Assembly (NCBI RefSeq): GCF_003933245.1
Contig: NZ_QUSX01000002.1
Span: forward strand, 434,001-498,000
Source of the DNA: Maribacter algicola
GTDB taxonomy: Bacteria > Bacteroidota > Bacteroidia > Flavobacteriales > Flavobacteriaceae
Direction of reading: 5' to 3'
DNA: 64,000 nucleotides
The notes below the pieces were generated by a model that made no database searches, was not told the origin of the DNA, and was given only the letters and a program-made list of their open reading frames with translations. Below are positions 25,093 to 33,987 of the stretch, in pieces. The translations under genes were made by a program, and so were the position numbers. Position 1 is the stretch's first letter. Every line of letters starts with the position of its first letter.

Positions 25093-25879
25093 CGGTCTGG
25101 GTTTTTATTTTTATTTCAGGCGAATGGTACACCGTGCTATTGGGAGGTACAGAAGCCGTTAACCAGGCATTCCCGCCAATAATGCTATTGGCCCCTATAA
25201 CGGTATTTCCCCCTAAAATGGTGGCATTGGCATAGATGGTCACATTGTCTTCAATGGTGGGATGTCTTTTGGTCTGCTGCAAGTGTTTGGCAACGTACAG
25301 TCCGCCCAAGGTCACACCCTGATAGATTTTTACGTGGTTCTTGATAATGGCCGTTTCACCAATGACGACGCCCGTACCATGGTCTATATGGAAGGAATCC
25401 CCAATTTGGGCCCCTGGATTGATATCCACACCGGTTTGGCGATGGGCATATTCCGTCATTAATCGGGGTACCAAGGGAAAACCAATGGTATATAGCTCAT
25501 GGGCGAGCCTATAAATGGCAATCGCATAAAAGCCAGGGTAGGCCATATAGACCTCCTCAATGGATAGGGAAGCGGGATCACAATTTACGGTGGCTTCCGC
25601 ATCAAGATTCAATTTCTCTAGAATGGCCGGGAGCTTTTGTACGTAATTGCCCCAAATTTTTTTGCACGGTTTTTGACATTCCCAACAGGCCAAATCGACC
25701 AGATTATCGAATTGGGCCTCAAGTTTGTCCAAATTTTCCGATACAGGGGTTTCTATGTCGAACAAGGTGTAGAACAGCAGGTCCGTAAAGGTTTCGGTAT
25801 CCTTTTTCAGACGAAAACGTAAATTGGGCTGCTTCTTATGAAGGTTTATCTTCTCAACGATGGATGGGTGGCTCATCAA
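25085..25879 (-). CDS. cysE: Serine O-acetyltransferase (CysE/EpsC type)
   Basis: The 264-aa product ends in a left-handed parallel beta-helix: DSFHIDHGTGVVIGETAII contains the active-site His and Asp region, then KIYQGVTLGG, HPTIEDNVTIYANATILGGN and NSIIGGNAWLTASVPPNS hexapeptide repeats. The long N-terminal helical part (about 100 residues) includes CWECQKPCKKIWG with three Cys, a feature of Bacteroidota homologues. It converts serine and acetyl-CoA to O-acetylserine, the substrate of the following cysM product. The C-terminal tail of canonical CysE that inserts into cysteine synthase is not evident. Confidence 0.92.
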   Translation of the reverse strand: MMSHPSIVEKINLHKKQPNLRFRLKKDTETFTDLLFYTLFDIETPVSENLDKLEAQFDNLVDLACWECQKPCKKIWGNYVQKLPAILEKLNLDAEATVNCDPASLSIEEVYMAYPGFYAIAIYRLAHELYTIGFPLVPRLMTEYAHRQTGVDINPGAQIGDSFHIDHGTGVVIGETAIIKNHVKIYQGVTLGGLYVAKHLQQTKRHPTIEDNVTIYANATILGGNTVIGANSIIGGNAWLTASVPPNSTVYHSPEIKIKTQTDV

Positions 25880-25969
25880 CTTGGTTTATCTTTCAAAATT
25901 AACCATTAATTCAAAAGGTCTTTCCAGCAAATGGTTAACTTTAGCTTAAAATCACAATACTGTAGTCGT

Positions 25970-26650
25970 ATGTCACAAACCGTAATTACTAAAAATACCC
26001 TCGATTTTTTGAACCAGCTGAAGAAGAACAACAATAGGGATTGGTTCGAGGATAACAAAAAGCGATTCAAAGAGCAACAGGTAGGGGTCAAAAAGTTTTT
26101 TCAGGAGGTTATGGAAAAACTGAACACGCACGACAAAATAGAGCGGATGAAGATGTTCAGGATTTATAGGGATATCCGGTTTTCAAAGGACAAAACACCG
26201 TATAAGTTCAATTTCTCAGCCTCTTATACCAGAATGGGCGCCGAAAGAAGGGGCGGTTATTATGTGCATATCCAACCGGAGGGCAGCTTTATAGCCACGG
26301 GGTTTTGGAATCCTGAAAAGGAGGATTTGCATAGGATACGAAAAGAGTTCGAGGTAGATGCCATTGAATTCAGGAGCATAATGGAAAATCACGACTTTCA
26401 AAAAATATGGGGAAATCTGGAAGGCGAGGAGCTAAAAACAGCGCCAAAGGGTTTTGACAAGGAAGATCCTAACATAGACCTTATCAGAAGGAAACAGTAT
26501 ATATTCATGAGAAAGTTTACCGATCAGGAGGTACTCTCGCCCAATTTTCTGGATACCATCAACGAATCCTTTATGGCCATCCGTCCATTTTTTGATTTGA
26601 TGAGCAACATCCTGACGACCGATTTAAATGGGGAATCCTTGTTAGACTAG
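25970..26650 (+). CDS. DUF2461 family protein
   Basis: The start at ATG 25970 (MSQTVITKNTLDFLNQLKKN) gives 226 aa and agrees with the family's N-terminus; the frame also opens at 25931, but those 13 codons contain a TAACTTTA promoter-like element. Conserved DUF2461 blocks are LKKNNNRDWFEDNKKRF, MFRIYRDIRFSKDKTPYKF (the most typical block) and GGYYVHIQPEGSFIATGFW. The function of the family is not known. It is cytosolic. The 3' end overlaps the opposite-strand gene at 26642 by 9 bp. Confidence 0.9.
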   Translation: MSQTVITKNTLDFLNQLKKNNNRDWFEDNKKRFKEQQVGVKKFFQEVMEKLNTHDKIERMKMFRIYRDIRFSKDKTPYKFNFSASYTRMGAERRGGYYVHIQPEGSFIATGFWNPEKEDLHRIRKEFEVDAIEFRSIMENHDFQKIWGNLEGEELKTAPKGFDKEDPNIDLIRRKQYIFMRKFTDQEVLSPNFLDTINESFMAIRPFFDLMSNILTTDLNGESLLD

Positions 26651-27049
26651 TACCTTGTCCTCAAAATATTGGATCTGGTCTTGAAGCCTTTTGATGACCA
26701 TATTCATCATTCTTTTGTTCAGGGCCGATGAGTTTTTGATATAGGCTTCGTATTCCTCCAAGGTAAACTGACCGATAATCATTCCTTTTAAAGAATTCCG
26801 GAATTTGATATCCTTTTGGATGGCATTGATTACATAGTTCAACCTGTTCTCCAAACTTAGAGTATAGAAGGAATTCTTGCCTTTCACGATATAATTTTGA
26901 AAGGAAGCCAGCAACAAACCGTTTTGTAGTTTGATTACCGGGCGTAACGTTTCGTTTTGAAAACGTTCCTCATCGCTCATATTCGGGAGAATTTTTGCTG
27001 AAGGAATTTCGGGACGAATCTGAAGCAACTTTTGGGACCTGTCGTTCAT
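26642..27049 (-). CDS. Conserved small cytosolic protein, unknown function
   Basis: The 135-aa product is helical and basic with no signal. The pattern DEERFQNETLRPVIKLQNGLL followed by FQNYIVKGKNSFYTLSLENR and a C-terminal MNMVIKRLQDQIQYFEDKVL (residues 114-133) is familiar from Flavobacteriaceae, where homologues are sometimes mislabelled as glyoxalase; I see no glyoxalase metal site. The end of the gene converges and overlaps with the DUF2461 gene by 9 bp. Upstream is a 380-bp gap. Confidence 0.65.
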   Translation of the reverse strand: MNDRSQKLLQIRPEIPSAKILPNMSDEERFQNETLRPVIKLQNGLLLASFQNYIVKGKNSFYTLSLENRLNYVINAIQKDIKFRNSLKGMIIGQFTLEEYEAYIKNSSALNKRMMNMVIKRLQDQIQYFEDKVLV

Positions 27050-27431
27050 TTTGTGCGGTTTTTATAAAGGTAGCGATTAAAGTCTGCATGCACTTAAGTT
27101 GGGGTATTAGTTTTTAACGGGGTTATAAACAATACTTTTAAATGTTGATTTTTAAAACTTTAGAATACCTAGGCCCCATATTTGCCTATAATCGGTATAA
27201 GTACTGATAAATTGCCTTATGGAATAGGGTCAAGGCCAATAGTATGTTAAAATAAGTAATGGCATGGCGCTTAAAACAGCGATTATGCTAAAATCCGACC
27301 TGGTTTTTTGATGATTACTTAGAACGGCGGCACAACATTTTACACCTTCATAAATCGTTCTGTTAAATATGGTTTAGGGTCATAATCTCTTTGTTTTTTC
27401 GTTATAATTTTGACCTATAAAACAATACGAT
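27050..27431. other. Intergenic region, divergent starts, no gene seen
   Basis: This AT-rich stretch separates two divergent genes. Apart from the promoter element at 27405-27412 nothing structured stands out. All frames contain stops at close spacing and there is no tRNA-like fold. Confidence 0.5.
27405..27412 (+). promoter_or_regulatory. Candidate -7 element of the thioesterase gene
   Basis: TAATTTTG is an exact match to TAnnTTTG. It ends 19 bp before the ATG at 27432, leaving a short leader. No TTG with correct spacing was found upstream, so the -33 half is missing or weak. Confidence 0.4.
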
Positions 27432-27833
27432 ATGAGATTCCATACTAGAAAATTGGTAAAGCCGGAAGACCTGAATTCCAACGGAACGTTGTTTGGTGGA
27501 AAAGTATTGGCCTGGATTGATGAGGAAGCCGCCCTATATAGTATTATACAACTGGAAAACAGTAAGATAGTCACCAAATATATGTCTGAAATCAATTTCA
27601 TGAGCGCCGCCAAACAGGGCGACATCGTTGAGATTGGCGTACAGGTCGTAAAGTTTGGCAAAACTTCGCTAACCTTGAACTGTGAAGTTCGTAATAAGAT
27701 GAACCACGAGACCATTGTCACCGTGGACAATATAATCATGGTAAACCTTGGGGATGATGGAAAACCCGCCCCTCATGGTAAAACAAAGATCGAATTCGTT
27801 AAGGACCGATTGGCAGCTTCGGAGACTTCCTAA
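27432..27833 (+). CDS. Acyl-CoA thioesterase, hotdog fold (YciA-like)
   Basis: The 133-aa product has the hotdog signature: NGTLFGGKVLAWIDEEAALY near residue 18 (N-x-x-G-x-x-F-G-G-x-L-x-x-W-x-D, with the catalytic Asp), then KYMSEINFMSAAKQGDIVEI and VTVDNIIMVNLGDDGKPAPH. Members hydrolyse acyl-CoA thioesters, controlling free CoA. The protein is soluble and hexameric in homologues. It converges with the dipeptidase gene, 4 bp apart. Confidence 0.9.
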   Translation: MRFHTRKLVKPEDLNSNGTLFGGKVLAWIDEEAALYSIIQLENSKIVTKYMSEINFMSAAKQGDIVEIGVQVVKFGKTSLTLNCEVRNKMNHETIVTVDNIIMVNLGDDGKPAPHGKTKIEFVKDRLAASETS

Positions 27834-27837
27834 AAAA

Positions 27838-29121
27838 TTAGGACATGGTCTTGGCGACAGCCTGTACTTGGTCCAGTACCCGTAGGAGATTTCCGCTCCA
27901 GAGTTTGGCGATTTCTTCTTCGGTGTATCCACGTTTTACAAGTTCCAAGGTAACATTGAAGGTTTCCGAAGCATCGGACCACCCATCAATTCCGCCACCG
28001 CCGTCAAAATCGGAGCTAATACCCACGTGGTCTATACCTATCAATTTCACCATGTAATCGATATGGTCCACAAAGTCCGCAACATTGACAGCTTCAGGGG
28101 CATCCTTCCTACTTTTGACCAGTTCTTGTCCCATTTGGGTGACCTTGGGGTAATTCTCCATAAACACGGCCCTTTGCTCGTCCGTAAGGCTTCTAAATTG
28201 AGAACGTTCGTACCATTCAATACCTAGGGAGTCGGCAATCTGCTCGTACACTTCTTTCATATAAGCGGCCCGGGCCTCGTGCTTTTCGGTATTTAGATAG
28301 GAACTGAAAGCAACGGTTTGCACCACCCCGCCGTTTTCCTTCATCAGCATCAACTGTTCATCATCCAGATTTCGACTGTGATCGCAGAGTGCCCTTGCCG
28401 AGGAATGGGATGCGATTATCGGGGCCTTGGACAAGGCGATCATTTGCTTCATTGCTTCTTTGGACGGATGGGAAACGTCCACCATTATTCCAAGTCTATT
28501 CATCTCTTTTACAGCCCTTTTACCTAATTCACTTAAACCATTATGTAACCAAATGGAATCAGCTTCGCCCGTGTTGGAATCGCTGAATTGACTATGTCCA
28601 TTATGGGCCAATGAAACGTATCTGGCCCCAAGTTCATGATAGCGTTCAAATTCCGTTAAATCCTCTCCCATGGGATAGGCATTCTCAACCCCGATCATGG
28701 CCACTTTTTTTCCTTCGGCATGGATACGCCTTACATCTTCAGATGTCAGTGCCAGATTTATTTTATCAGGTGCTATCTCTTCGCAAAGTCTATGGATGGC
28801 ATCAAATTTGGCCATCGCGTTCTCCTTTCCTTTGGTATATCCTTCCGCCGTTAAGGTATCTTGGCCCGTGTAAACGATCAACCATGCAACATCCAGGCCG
28901 CCTTCCTCCATTTTGGGCAGATTTATCTGTGTGTTAAGGCGTTGGGTATAGTTTATACTGTCCGTAAAGTTCGCCACATTGATATCATCATGCGTATCCA
29001 GCGTAATGACATTTTCATGGATTCTCATGGCTTTTTCTTCCAATGATTCCACCGCCATTGGTTTTTCCTCTTTACAGGCCATTACGGCCAAAACGCCCAG
29101 AATATAAATGTATCGCTTCAT
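27838..29121 (-). CDS. Membrane dipeptidase (peptidase M19) lipoprotein
   Basis: The 427-aa product has a lipoprotein signal ending VLAVMACKEEK. All M19 zinc-site blocks are visible: TLDTHDDINV (His-x-Asp), GVENAYPMGED (bridging Glu), LAHNGHSQFSDS, GIMVDVSHPSKE, PIIASHSSARALCDHSRN and GIDHVGISSDFDGGGG. Renal-dipeptidase-type enzymes hydrolyse dipeptides, including those with D-amino acids at the C-terminal position. Lipidation suggests the enzyme acts on peptides at the outer face of the envelope or in the periplasm. It is divergent from the histidine kinase gene at 29263, with 141 bp between starts. Confidence 0.93.
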   Translation of the reverse strand: MKRYIYILGVLAVMACKEEKPMAVESLEEKAMRIHENVITLDTHDDINVANFTDSINYTQRLNTQINLPKMEEGGLDVAWLIVYTGQDTLTAEGYTKGKENAMAKFDAIHRLCEEIAPDKINLALTSEDVRRIHAEGKKVAMIGVENAYPMGEDLTEFERYHELGARYVSLAHNGHSQFSDSNTGEADSIWLHNGLSELGKRAVKEMNRLGIMVDVSHPSKEAMKQMIALSKAPIIASHSSARALCDHSRNLDDEQLMLMKENGGVVQTVAFSSYLNTEKHEARAAYMKEVYEQIADSLGIEWYERSQFRSLTDEQRAVFMENYPKVTQMGQELVKSRKDAPEAVNVADFVDHIDYMVKLIGIDHVGISSDFDGGGGIDGWSDASETFNVTLELVKRGYTEEEIAKLWSGNLLRVLDQVQAVAKTMS

Positions 29122-29262
29122 TTTGTAAGATTTTATACCTACAAATAAAGGCCATTCACAACAAAAAAGGAAGCCTAGGAAACATTTAATTGTGGTTAGG
29201 GCATGAAAGGGTCAATTTTAGATTCTGAAAACTAAGAAAGACCTAAAATCTACGACCCATTC

Positions 29263-31038
29263 ATGGACGGTGTACAAACAGAAAACTTACTGAATCAATT
29301 AAAACATTTGGAATCAAGCCTTTCCAGCTTTTCATTTGAATCGCTAAATGCAAATGAGGCCGCTTCGTTGAAGAGTTCCTTTAAGGCATTTTCTCACCTA
29401 TTGGAGGAAAAAATCCAAAATCCAAATGATCCCATTCCCATCATTAAAAAAAACAATAACTCTAAGGGGGAAGGTAATGCAGCGGAGGCCCACGCTAAGG
29501 ATAACAAGTTCATTGCGCATATCAGCCACGAAATACGAACTCCATTGAACGGAATCATAGGTTTCACCAATCTCTTGCGAGAGGACGGCCTCAACGAAAG
29601 CCAATCCAAAAAAGTAGACGCCATATATATGGCCTCACAGAACTTAATGGAGATAATCAATGAAGTTTTGGAATATTCAAAGCTCTCTTCGGGCATGGAG
29701 GATTTTATGTCTGTCGATTTCAATTTACATGCCTTGATAAACGATGTTATTTTTCTGTGCCAGACCTTGTTGGTGGATCGGAACGTGGATTTGCAATTGA
29801 AAATAGACGCTAAAGTTCCAGGGATTTTGGTGGGAGACCCTTCAAGATTGTCCCAAATACTTCTAAACCTAATGGGGAACGCCATAAAATTTGTGGAGAA
29901 GGGATTCATTCGGTTAGGGATTACTCTTTTGGAACAGGACCAAGAGGATTTCAAGCTGCAATTTTCAGTGGAGGATTCTGGCATTGGCATGTCCAAAGAG
30001 CAGCTTGGTGATGTATTCAAATGCTTTAAACAGGCCAATGGGAATATTTATCAAAAATATGGTGGCACGGGCCTTGGACTTTGTATTGTAAAGGAATTAG
30101 TGGAAAGGCAGGGAGGTGAAATATCCGTAGAAAGCTTTTTGGGTAAAGGATCAACCTTCAAGTTCACCATCCCATATAGAAAGGGAAATTCCAAGAACAT
30201 TCCCCTAAAATCTTCCGGAAAGGTTACGGCCGTTAAGGGAAAAGAAGTGCTTAACGGTACCAAAATTTTGGTTTTCGAGGACAATCCCTTGAACCAGCAC
30301 CTAATCAAGGAACAATTGGACAAGTGGGGTTGCAGGGTTTACGTAACCTCCAATGTGGACAACGGTTTGGGGATATTGAGGACCCAGCAAATCGATTTGA
30401 TCTTGATGGACCTGAAAATGCCCGGACTAAACGGTTTTCAAATAACCGAAATCATAAGAGGAGATGCGCATATGGAACAAGTGCCCATCATTGCCGTAAG
30501 CGCGGATTATACCGCGACGGATGAAGAGAAATGCATTGCTTCCGGTATCAATGACTTTTTATTGAAACCCTATACCTTGGACGAATTGCTGAAAAAGCTT
30601 TTAAAGGCCATAAACCAAACCGCTCTTTCAAAAAATAGTAAGGACCTGTTGCGTAGGAGCGTAATTACAGGAAAGGCTTCTGCCGCAGTCGACCTATTAG
30701 GAGTTTTGGAAGATTGTTGTGGCGAAATCAGCGTTCTGGAAGAACTCATACGTTTGTTCAAACAAAATGTATATGAGTTTATAGGTACGGTAAAAATCAA
30801 TATCAAACAGAACAACCTCAAGGAAATAGGCTTTGCGGCCCATAAATTAAAGGCAGGTATCAAAATGCTGCAACTGGAAAATCTGGTGAGTATTGTGATG
30901 GATATGCAGACGTATAGTGAGGAAGGCAACGAAATAAAGCTTCGTGCCCTCTTCGATGAATTCCTTATACGGTATCCTAAGTATGAAAAGGAGATCGATA
31001 CATCCCTTTCCATACTAAAAACGCAAAAGGAAGACTGA
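29263..31038 (+). CDS. Cytosolic hybrid histidine kinase with REC and Hpt domains
   Basis: The 591-aa product has no membrane segment or PAS domain. Order: helical N-terminus (1-75), HisKA with FIAHISHEIRTPLNG (His89), HATPase with GNAIKF, DSGIGMSKEQL and GGTGLGLCIVKEL (about 130-305), a receiver domain with ILMDLKMPG (phospho-Asp near 383) and KPYTLDEL, and a C-terminal Hpt-like helical bundle with AAHKLKAGIKML (His527; the usual H-x-L-K-G is H-K-L-K-A-G). So a complete His-Asp-His relay lies in one chain, able to pass phosphate to the response regulator encoded by the overlapping next gene. The input signal must come through the N-terminus or another protein. It is the first gene of the exopolysaccharide-like operon. 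Confidence 0.93.
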   Translation: MDGVQTENLLNQLKHLESSLSSFSFESLNANEAASLKSSFKAFSHLLEEKIQNPNDPIPIIKKNNNSKGEGNAAEAHAKDNKFIAHISHEIRTPLNGIIGFTNLLREDGLNESQSKKVDAIYMASQNLMEIINEVLEYSKLSSGMEDFMSVDFNLHALINDVIFLCQTLLVDRNVDLQLKIDAKVPGILVGDPSRLSQILLNLMGNAIKFVEKGFIRLGITLLEQDQEDFKLQFSVEDSGIGMSKEQLGDVFKCFKQANGNIYQKYGGTGLGLCIVKELVERQGGEISVESFLGKGSTFKFTIPYRKGNSKNIPLKSSGKVTAVKGKEVLNGTKILVFEDNPLNQHLIKEQLDKWGCRVYVTSNVDNGLGILRTQQIDLILMDLKMPGLNGFQITEIIRGDAHMEQVPIIAVSADYTATDEEKCIASGINDFLLKPYTLDELLKKLLKAINQTALSKNSKDLLRRSVITGKASAAVDLLGVLEDCCGEISVLEELIRLFKQNVYEFIGTVKINIKQNNLKEIGFAAHKLKAGIKMLQLENLVSIVMDMQTYSEEGNEIKLRALFDEFLIRYPKYEKEIDTSLSILKTQKED

Positions 31039-31403
31039 TGATGAACGTATTATTGGCGGATGACGATGATTTACTGGCGTCCCTTTTAGGGTTTAGGCTT
31101 AAAAAGGGTGGGTATAGCGTACACCATACCTCCAACGGCAAGGAGGTTAAGGAGTATTTAAAAACCAATAGACCCGATATCATCGTGAGCGATATTATGA
31201 TGCCCTATTTTTCTGGAATCGAATTGATCAATTATGTACGAAAGGACCTTTCCCTGGATACGCCAATAATCATTATTTCCTCTGCAGGTAATGAAGAAAA
31301 TGTATTAAGTGCCTTTGAATTAGGTGCGAACGATTTTATCTCGAAGCCCTTTAGTCCATCGGAATTAATGGTCCGGTTGGCACGTGAACTAAAAAAAACA
31401 TAA
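31038..31403 (+). CDS. Single-domain response regulator
   Basis: The 121-aa product is only a receiver domain: LLADDDDLL, phospho-acceptor Asp52 in IIVSDIMMP, the Ser/Thr switch in IIISSAGNEEN and Lys in FISKPFSPSEL. It has no output domain, so it signals by protein contact. The ATG at 31038 overlaps the kinase stop (TGATG); ATG at 31041 is the alternative start. Given the neighbour order, its most likely targets are the HEAT-repeat membrane protein or the glycosyltransferase, an inference from position. Confidence 0.93.
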   Translation: MMNVLLADDDDLLASLLGFRLKKGGYSVHHTSNGKEVKEYLKTNRPDIIVSDIMMPYFSGIELINYVRKDLSLDTPIIIISSAGNEENVLSAFELGANDFISKPFSPSELMVRLARELKKT

Positions 31404-31443
31404 ATCTATAGTCATAGTCCCCCAGAACTATAAAATAACGACC

Positions 31444-33987
31444 TTGATTTCAAGCCCCAAAATCCCAACGGATTTGTTGTGGGGTTTGTCCTCTTTTTTT
31501 ATAGGGCTGGCCGTGGTATACCTAATATCCGTGTTCTACTTTAGGAACAAGATTACGAGGGAAGCCCAAAAAATAAGGGAGAAGAAAAAGGAACTTTCGC
31601 CTATAGTCAGTGAGTTTTTGTTCTATGACGAAAATGGGGACAAGATCGAGAAGATAAACTATATAGGGCTAAAAATTGAAGTACGGGAGCTGATCAAACA
31701 TGCCTTCGACCGCAAGGTACTTACTGAAATCCTGATGGATTTACGAAAAGATGTTTCCGGATCTACGCGAAAGGAATTATTCCATATTTATCAGGATTTG
31801 GGATTACATGAAGATGCCTTTAAAAATTTAAAAAGTTGGCGTTGGGAAATCATATCCAAGGGAATTTTCGAGTTGACCCAAATGCACGTGGAGGAGGCCT
31901 ACAAGCCCATTACCCGTTTTATCAATGACAGGCGTCCTACGGTAAGAAAACAAGCCGAAATAGCGGTGGTAAGCCTTAAAAGAGAAGGTATCACTTTCTT
32001 TTTGGACCATACCAAATACAAAATATCCGAATGGCAACAATTGAAGCTTCTGGATGTGGTTAGAAACCAGGAGGATTATATTGCGCCGCCATTTAGGCTT
32101 TGGTTGACCTCAAAAAACAACCATGTAGTGCTTTTTGCCCTAAGGCTTATAAAACATTACAACCAAAATGACGCCAACAGTTCCTTGATTACTTTGGTAA
32201 ACCATAAAAGTAATTATATCAAGCGAGAGGCCATTCACTGCATCAAGGAATTCAATATTACAGAGGCACTGCCCGTTTTGAAATCGGTTTTTGATAAAAA
32301 TAGTACTGATATACGGATGCATATTCTGGATGCCATAGCTGAAATTGGAAGTGAGGCCGACCTTTCATTTTTGGAAAATATAGAAGGAGAAAACTATAGT
32401 TTCATGGTGAAGAACAAGGCCGTTAGGGCTATAAATACCATAAAACCGGAAGCTATTCTTCCAACCAAGGACATTGAAAGCGGAGCCGACAAACTGAAAC
32501 CGGCAAAAGCATCGGAGGAAAACACTCTAGAGGTTGTTAAAACCGATGTGACGGAGGCATCCCAAGAAGAAAAGGATAACCAGGAATCCAATATGAACGC
32601 TTCGGAGCCCAATCAGGAATTGATAGATACAGCATTGGGTGTATTTTTCGAGGCCGATGCAGATCCGTTGGAAAAGCAAAGTTTGGAGCCTTGGAAGGAA
32701 GCGATTGAACTGGATGGAGTCGATATCGTGGATTCCAACAATGCTTTGGAATTGACCGACGAAGAGATTGCATTTTTACCATTGATAATCGACCCGGAAA
32801 CAGAAACGTTGCCAACCTCCACCAAAGGCTATGGGAAGACCTTACCGGAAATAGAGGTAATCTTTGAGGAATTGAAACCTAAAAGAACCCCGGTGGACTT
32901 TGATTACAGTTTTTTGCCATTCGTTGTAGAGCCCCAGAAGGAACCAATAAGAAATATTGCAACGATACCTGTGGTATTTGAAGAGGTGTTGGCCATGGAG
33001 GAAGAAAGAACCGTGGATATCGCAACGCTGGATGTGGAATATGAGCCGGTCGTGGCCGTTCAAAAGGAGAAGCCTGTAGACATCCTATCCCTACATGTTG
33101 AATATGAGGAGGTAATTGCTCCGGAAGATGCTACGACCTCCGAAGCGTTTCCAGTGGATTTGCTCGATTTTTCGGATTTGAACCTATCGGAAGTAAAAAG
33201 CATGGAACATGTAGAGGGGCAAAAGGATGCAGTATTGGATTATATAGACTGGCCCGTGGATTTCGAACTTCTGTTCCAAGAGCAAACAGGGGACCAAAAG
33301 GGGGAATTTGAGGAGCAGGAATTCAACGAAAATAGGGTATCCCTTGACGCAATAATCCCCAAACCAAAATTCCATAAGGAATTGGAGACAATGGCACTTC
33401 TCGAAAATATAGAGGAACTGGGCGATGAAAGGGAAATTCCATTTCTGAAATCCTTAATGGAAACCGAAAGTTCCCCTGCTGTTTTAGAGAGAATTGGAAG
33501 TGTTTTGGACCATTTTGTTACCGTTTACAAAAAGCAGGATGTACCAAATAATTTAGAACCCGAAAAGGAATACAGTGTTTTTGAGGAATTGATTTACAAA
33601 GGTGATTTGGAGACAAGATTATTTTTATTGAATGAAATTGCACAATTGGGGGATGCCAAGGAACTGCCTTTACTCCATACCCTTGTTTCTGATAAAAACA
33701 AGCTTATAAGGGAGACCGCGCTAAAGGTTCTTCATGCACTACAGAACCGGTTGGAGGAAGCTGCTTTGGCATTGGGTAGTCACAATGACAATGCTTCCAT
33801 TTCCATTGAAGAAATCATAAAAAAGGACGACCCAGATTTCTTCAAATTGAACTTTGAACCAACGGGGACGACAGAAAAAACGGAGGAAAGAAAATACAAA
33901 GGACCTTCAAATCCCGGGGATAGGAATACCCTCTTCGATCATCTTTGCACTATGTCCACCAAATTTTATAACAAAAAGAATGGCTAA
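31444..33987 (+). CDS. Membrane-anchored HEAT-repeat protein with long acidic linker
   Basis: The 847-aa product appears to start at TTG 31444; no ATG is available in frame until far inside. One N-terminal helix (LLWGLSSFFIGLAVVYLISV) anchors it, with the rest cytosolic. Residues about 90-340 form HEAT-type repeats (RKQAEIAVVSLKREG, IKREAIHCIKEFNITEALPV, DIRMHILDAIAEIGSEADLS). Residues about 345-660 are an acidic linker containing a degenerate repeat with the core PVVFEEVLAM / DVEYEPVVAV / HVEYEEVIAP. A second HEAT part follows (about 670-800). It ends overlapping the glycosyltransferase gene by 8 bp. A scaffold linking the regulator to the synthase is my inference; no exact family is recognised. 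Confidence 0.75.
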   Translation: MISSPKIPTDLLWGLSSFFIGLAVVYLISVFYFRNKITREAQKIREKKKELSPIVSEFLFYDENGDKIEKINYIGLKIEVRELIKHAFDRKVLTEILMDLRKDVSGSTRKELFHIYQDLGLHEDAFKNLKSWRWEIISKGIFELTQMHVEEAYKPITRFINDRRPTVRKQAEIAVVSLKREGITFFLDHTKYKISEWQQLKLLDVVRNQEDYIAPPFRLWLTSKNNHVVLFALRLIKHYNQNDANSSLITLVNHKSNYIKREAIHCIKEFNITEALPVLKSVFDKNSTDIRMHILDAIAEIGSEADLSFLENIEGENYSFMVKNKAVRAINTIKPEAILPTKDIESGADKLKPAKASEENTLEVVKTDVTEASQEEKDNQESNMNASEPNQELIDTALGVFFEADADPLEKQSLEPWKEAIELDGVDIVDSNNALELTDEEIAFLPLIIDPETETLPTSTKGYGKTLPEIEVIFEELKPKRTPVDFDYSFLPFVVEPQKEPIRNIATIPVVFEEVLAMEEERTVDIATLDVEYEPVVAVQKEKPVDILSLHVEYEEVIAPEDATTSEAFPVDLLDFSDLNLSEVKSMEHVEGQKDAVLDYIDWPVDFELLFQEQTGDQKGEFEEQEFNENRVSLDAIIPKPKFHKELETMALLENIEELGDEREIPFLKSLMETESSPAVLERIGSVLDHFVTVYKKQDVPNNLEPEKEYSVFEELIYKGDLETRLFLLNEIAQLGDAKELPLLHTLVSDKNKLIRETALKVLHALQNRLEEAALALGSHNDNASISIEEIIKKDDPDFFKLNFEPTGTTEKTEERKYKGPSNPGDRNTLFDHLCTMSTKFYNKKNG

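Noticed and set aside
33854..33979. 42-codon N-terminal extension of the GT2 gene
   Set aside because: It lies inside the HEAT-protein gene in another frame; the ATG at 33980 precedes the natural first helix.
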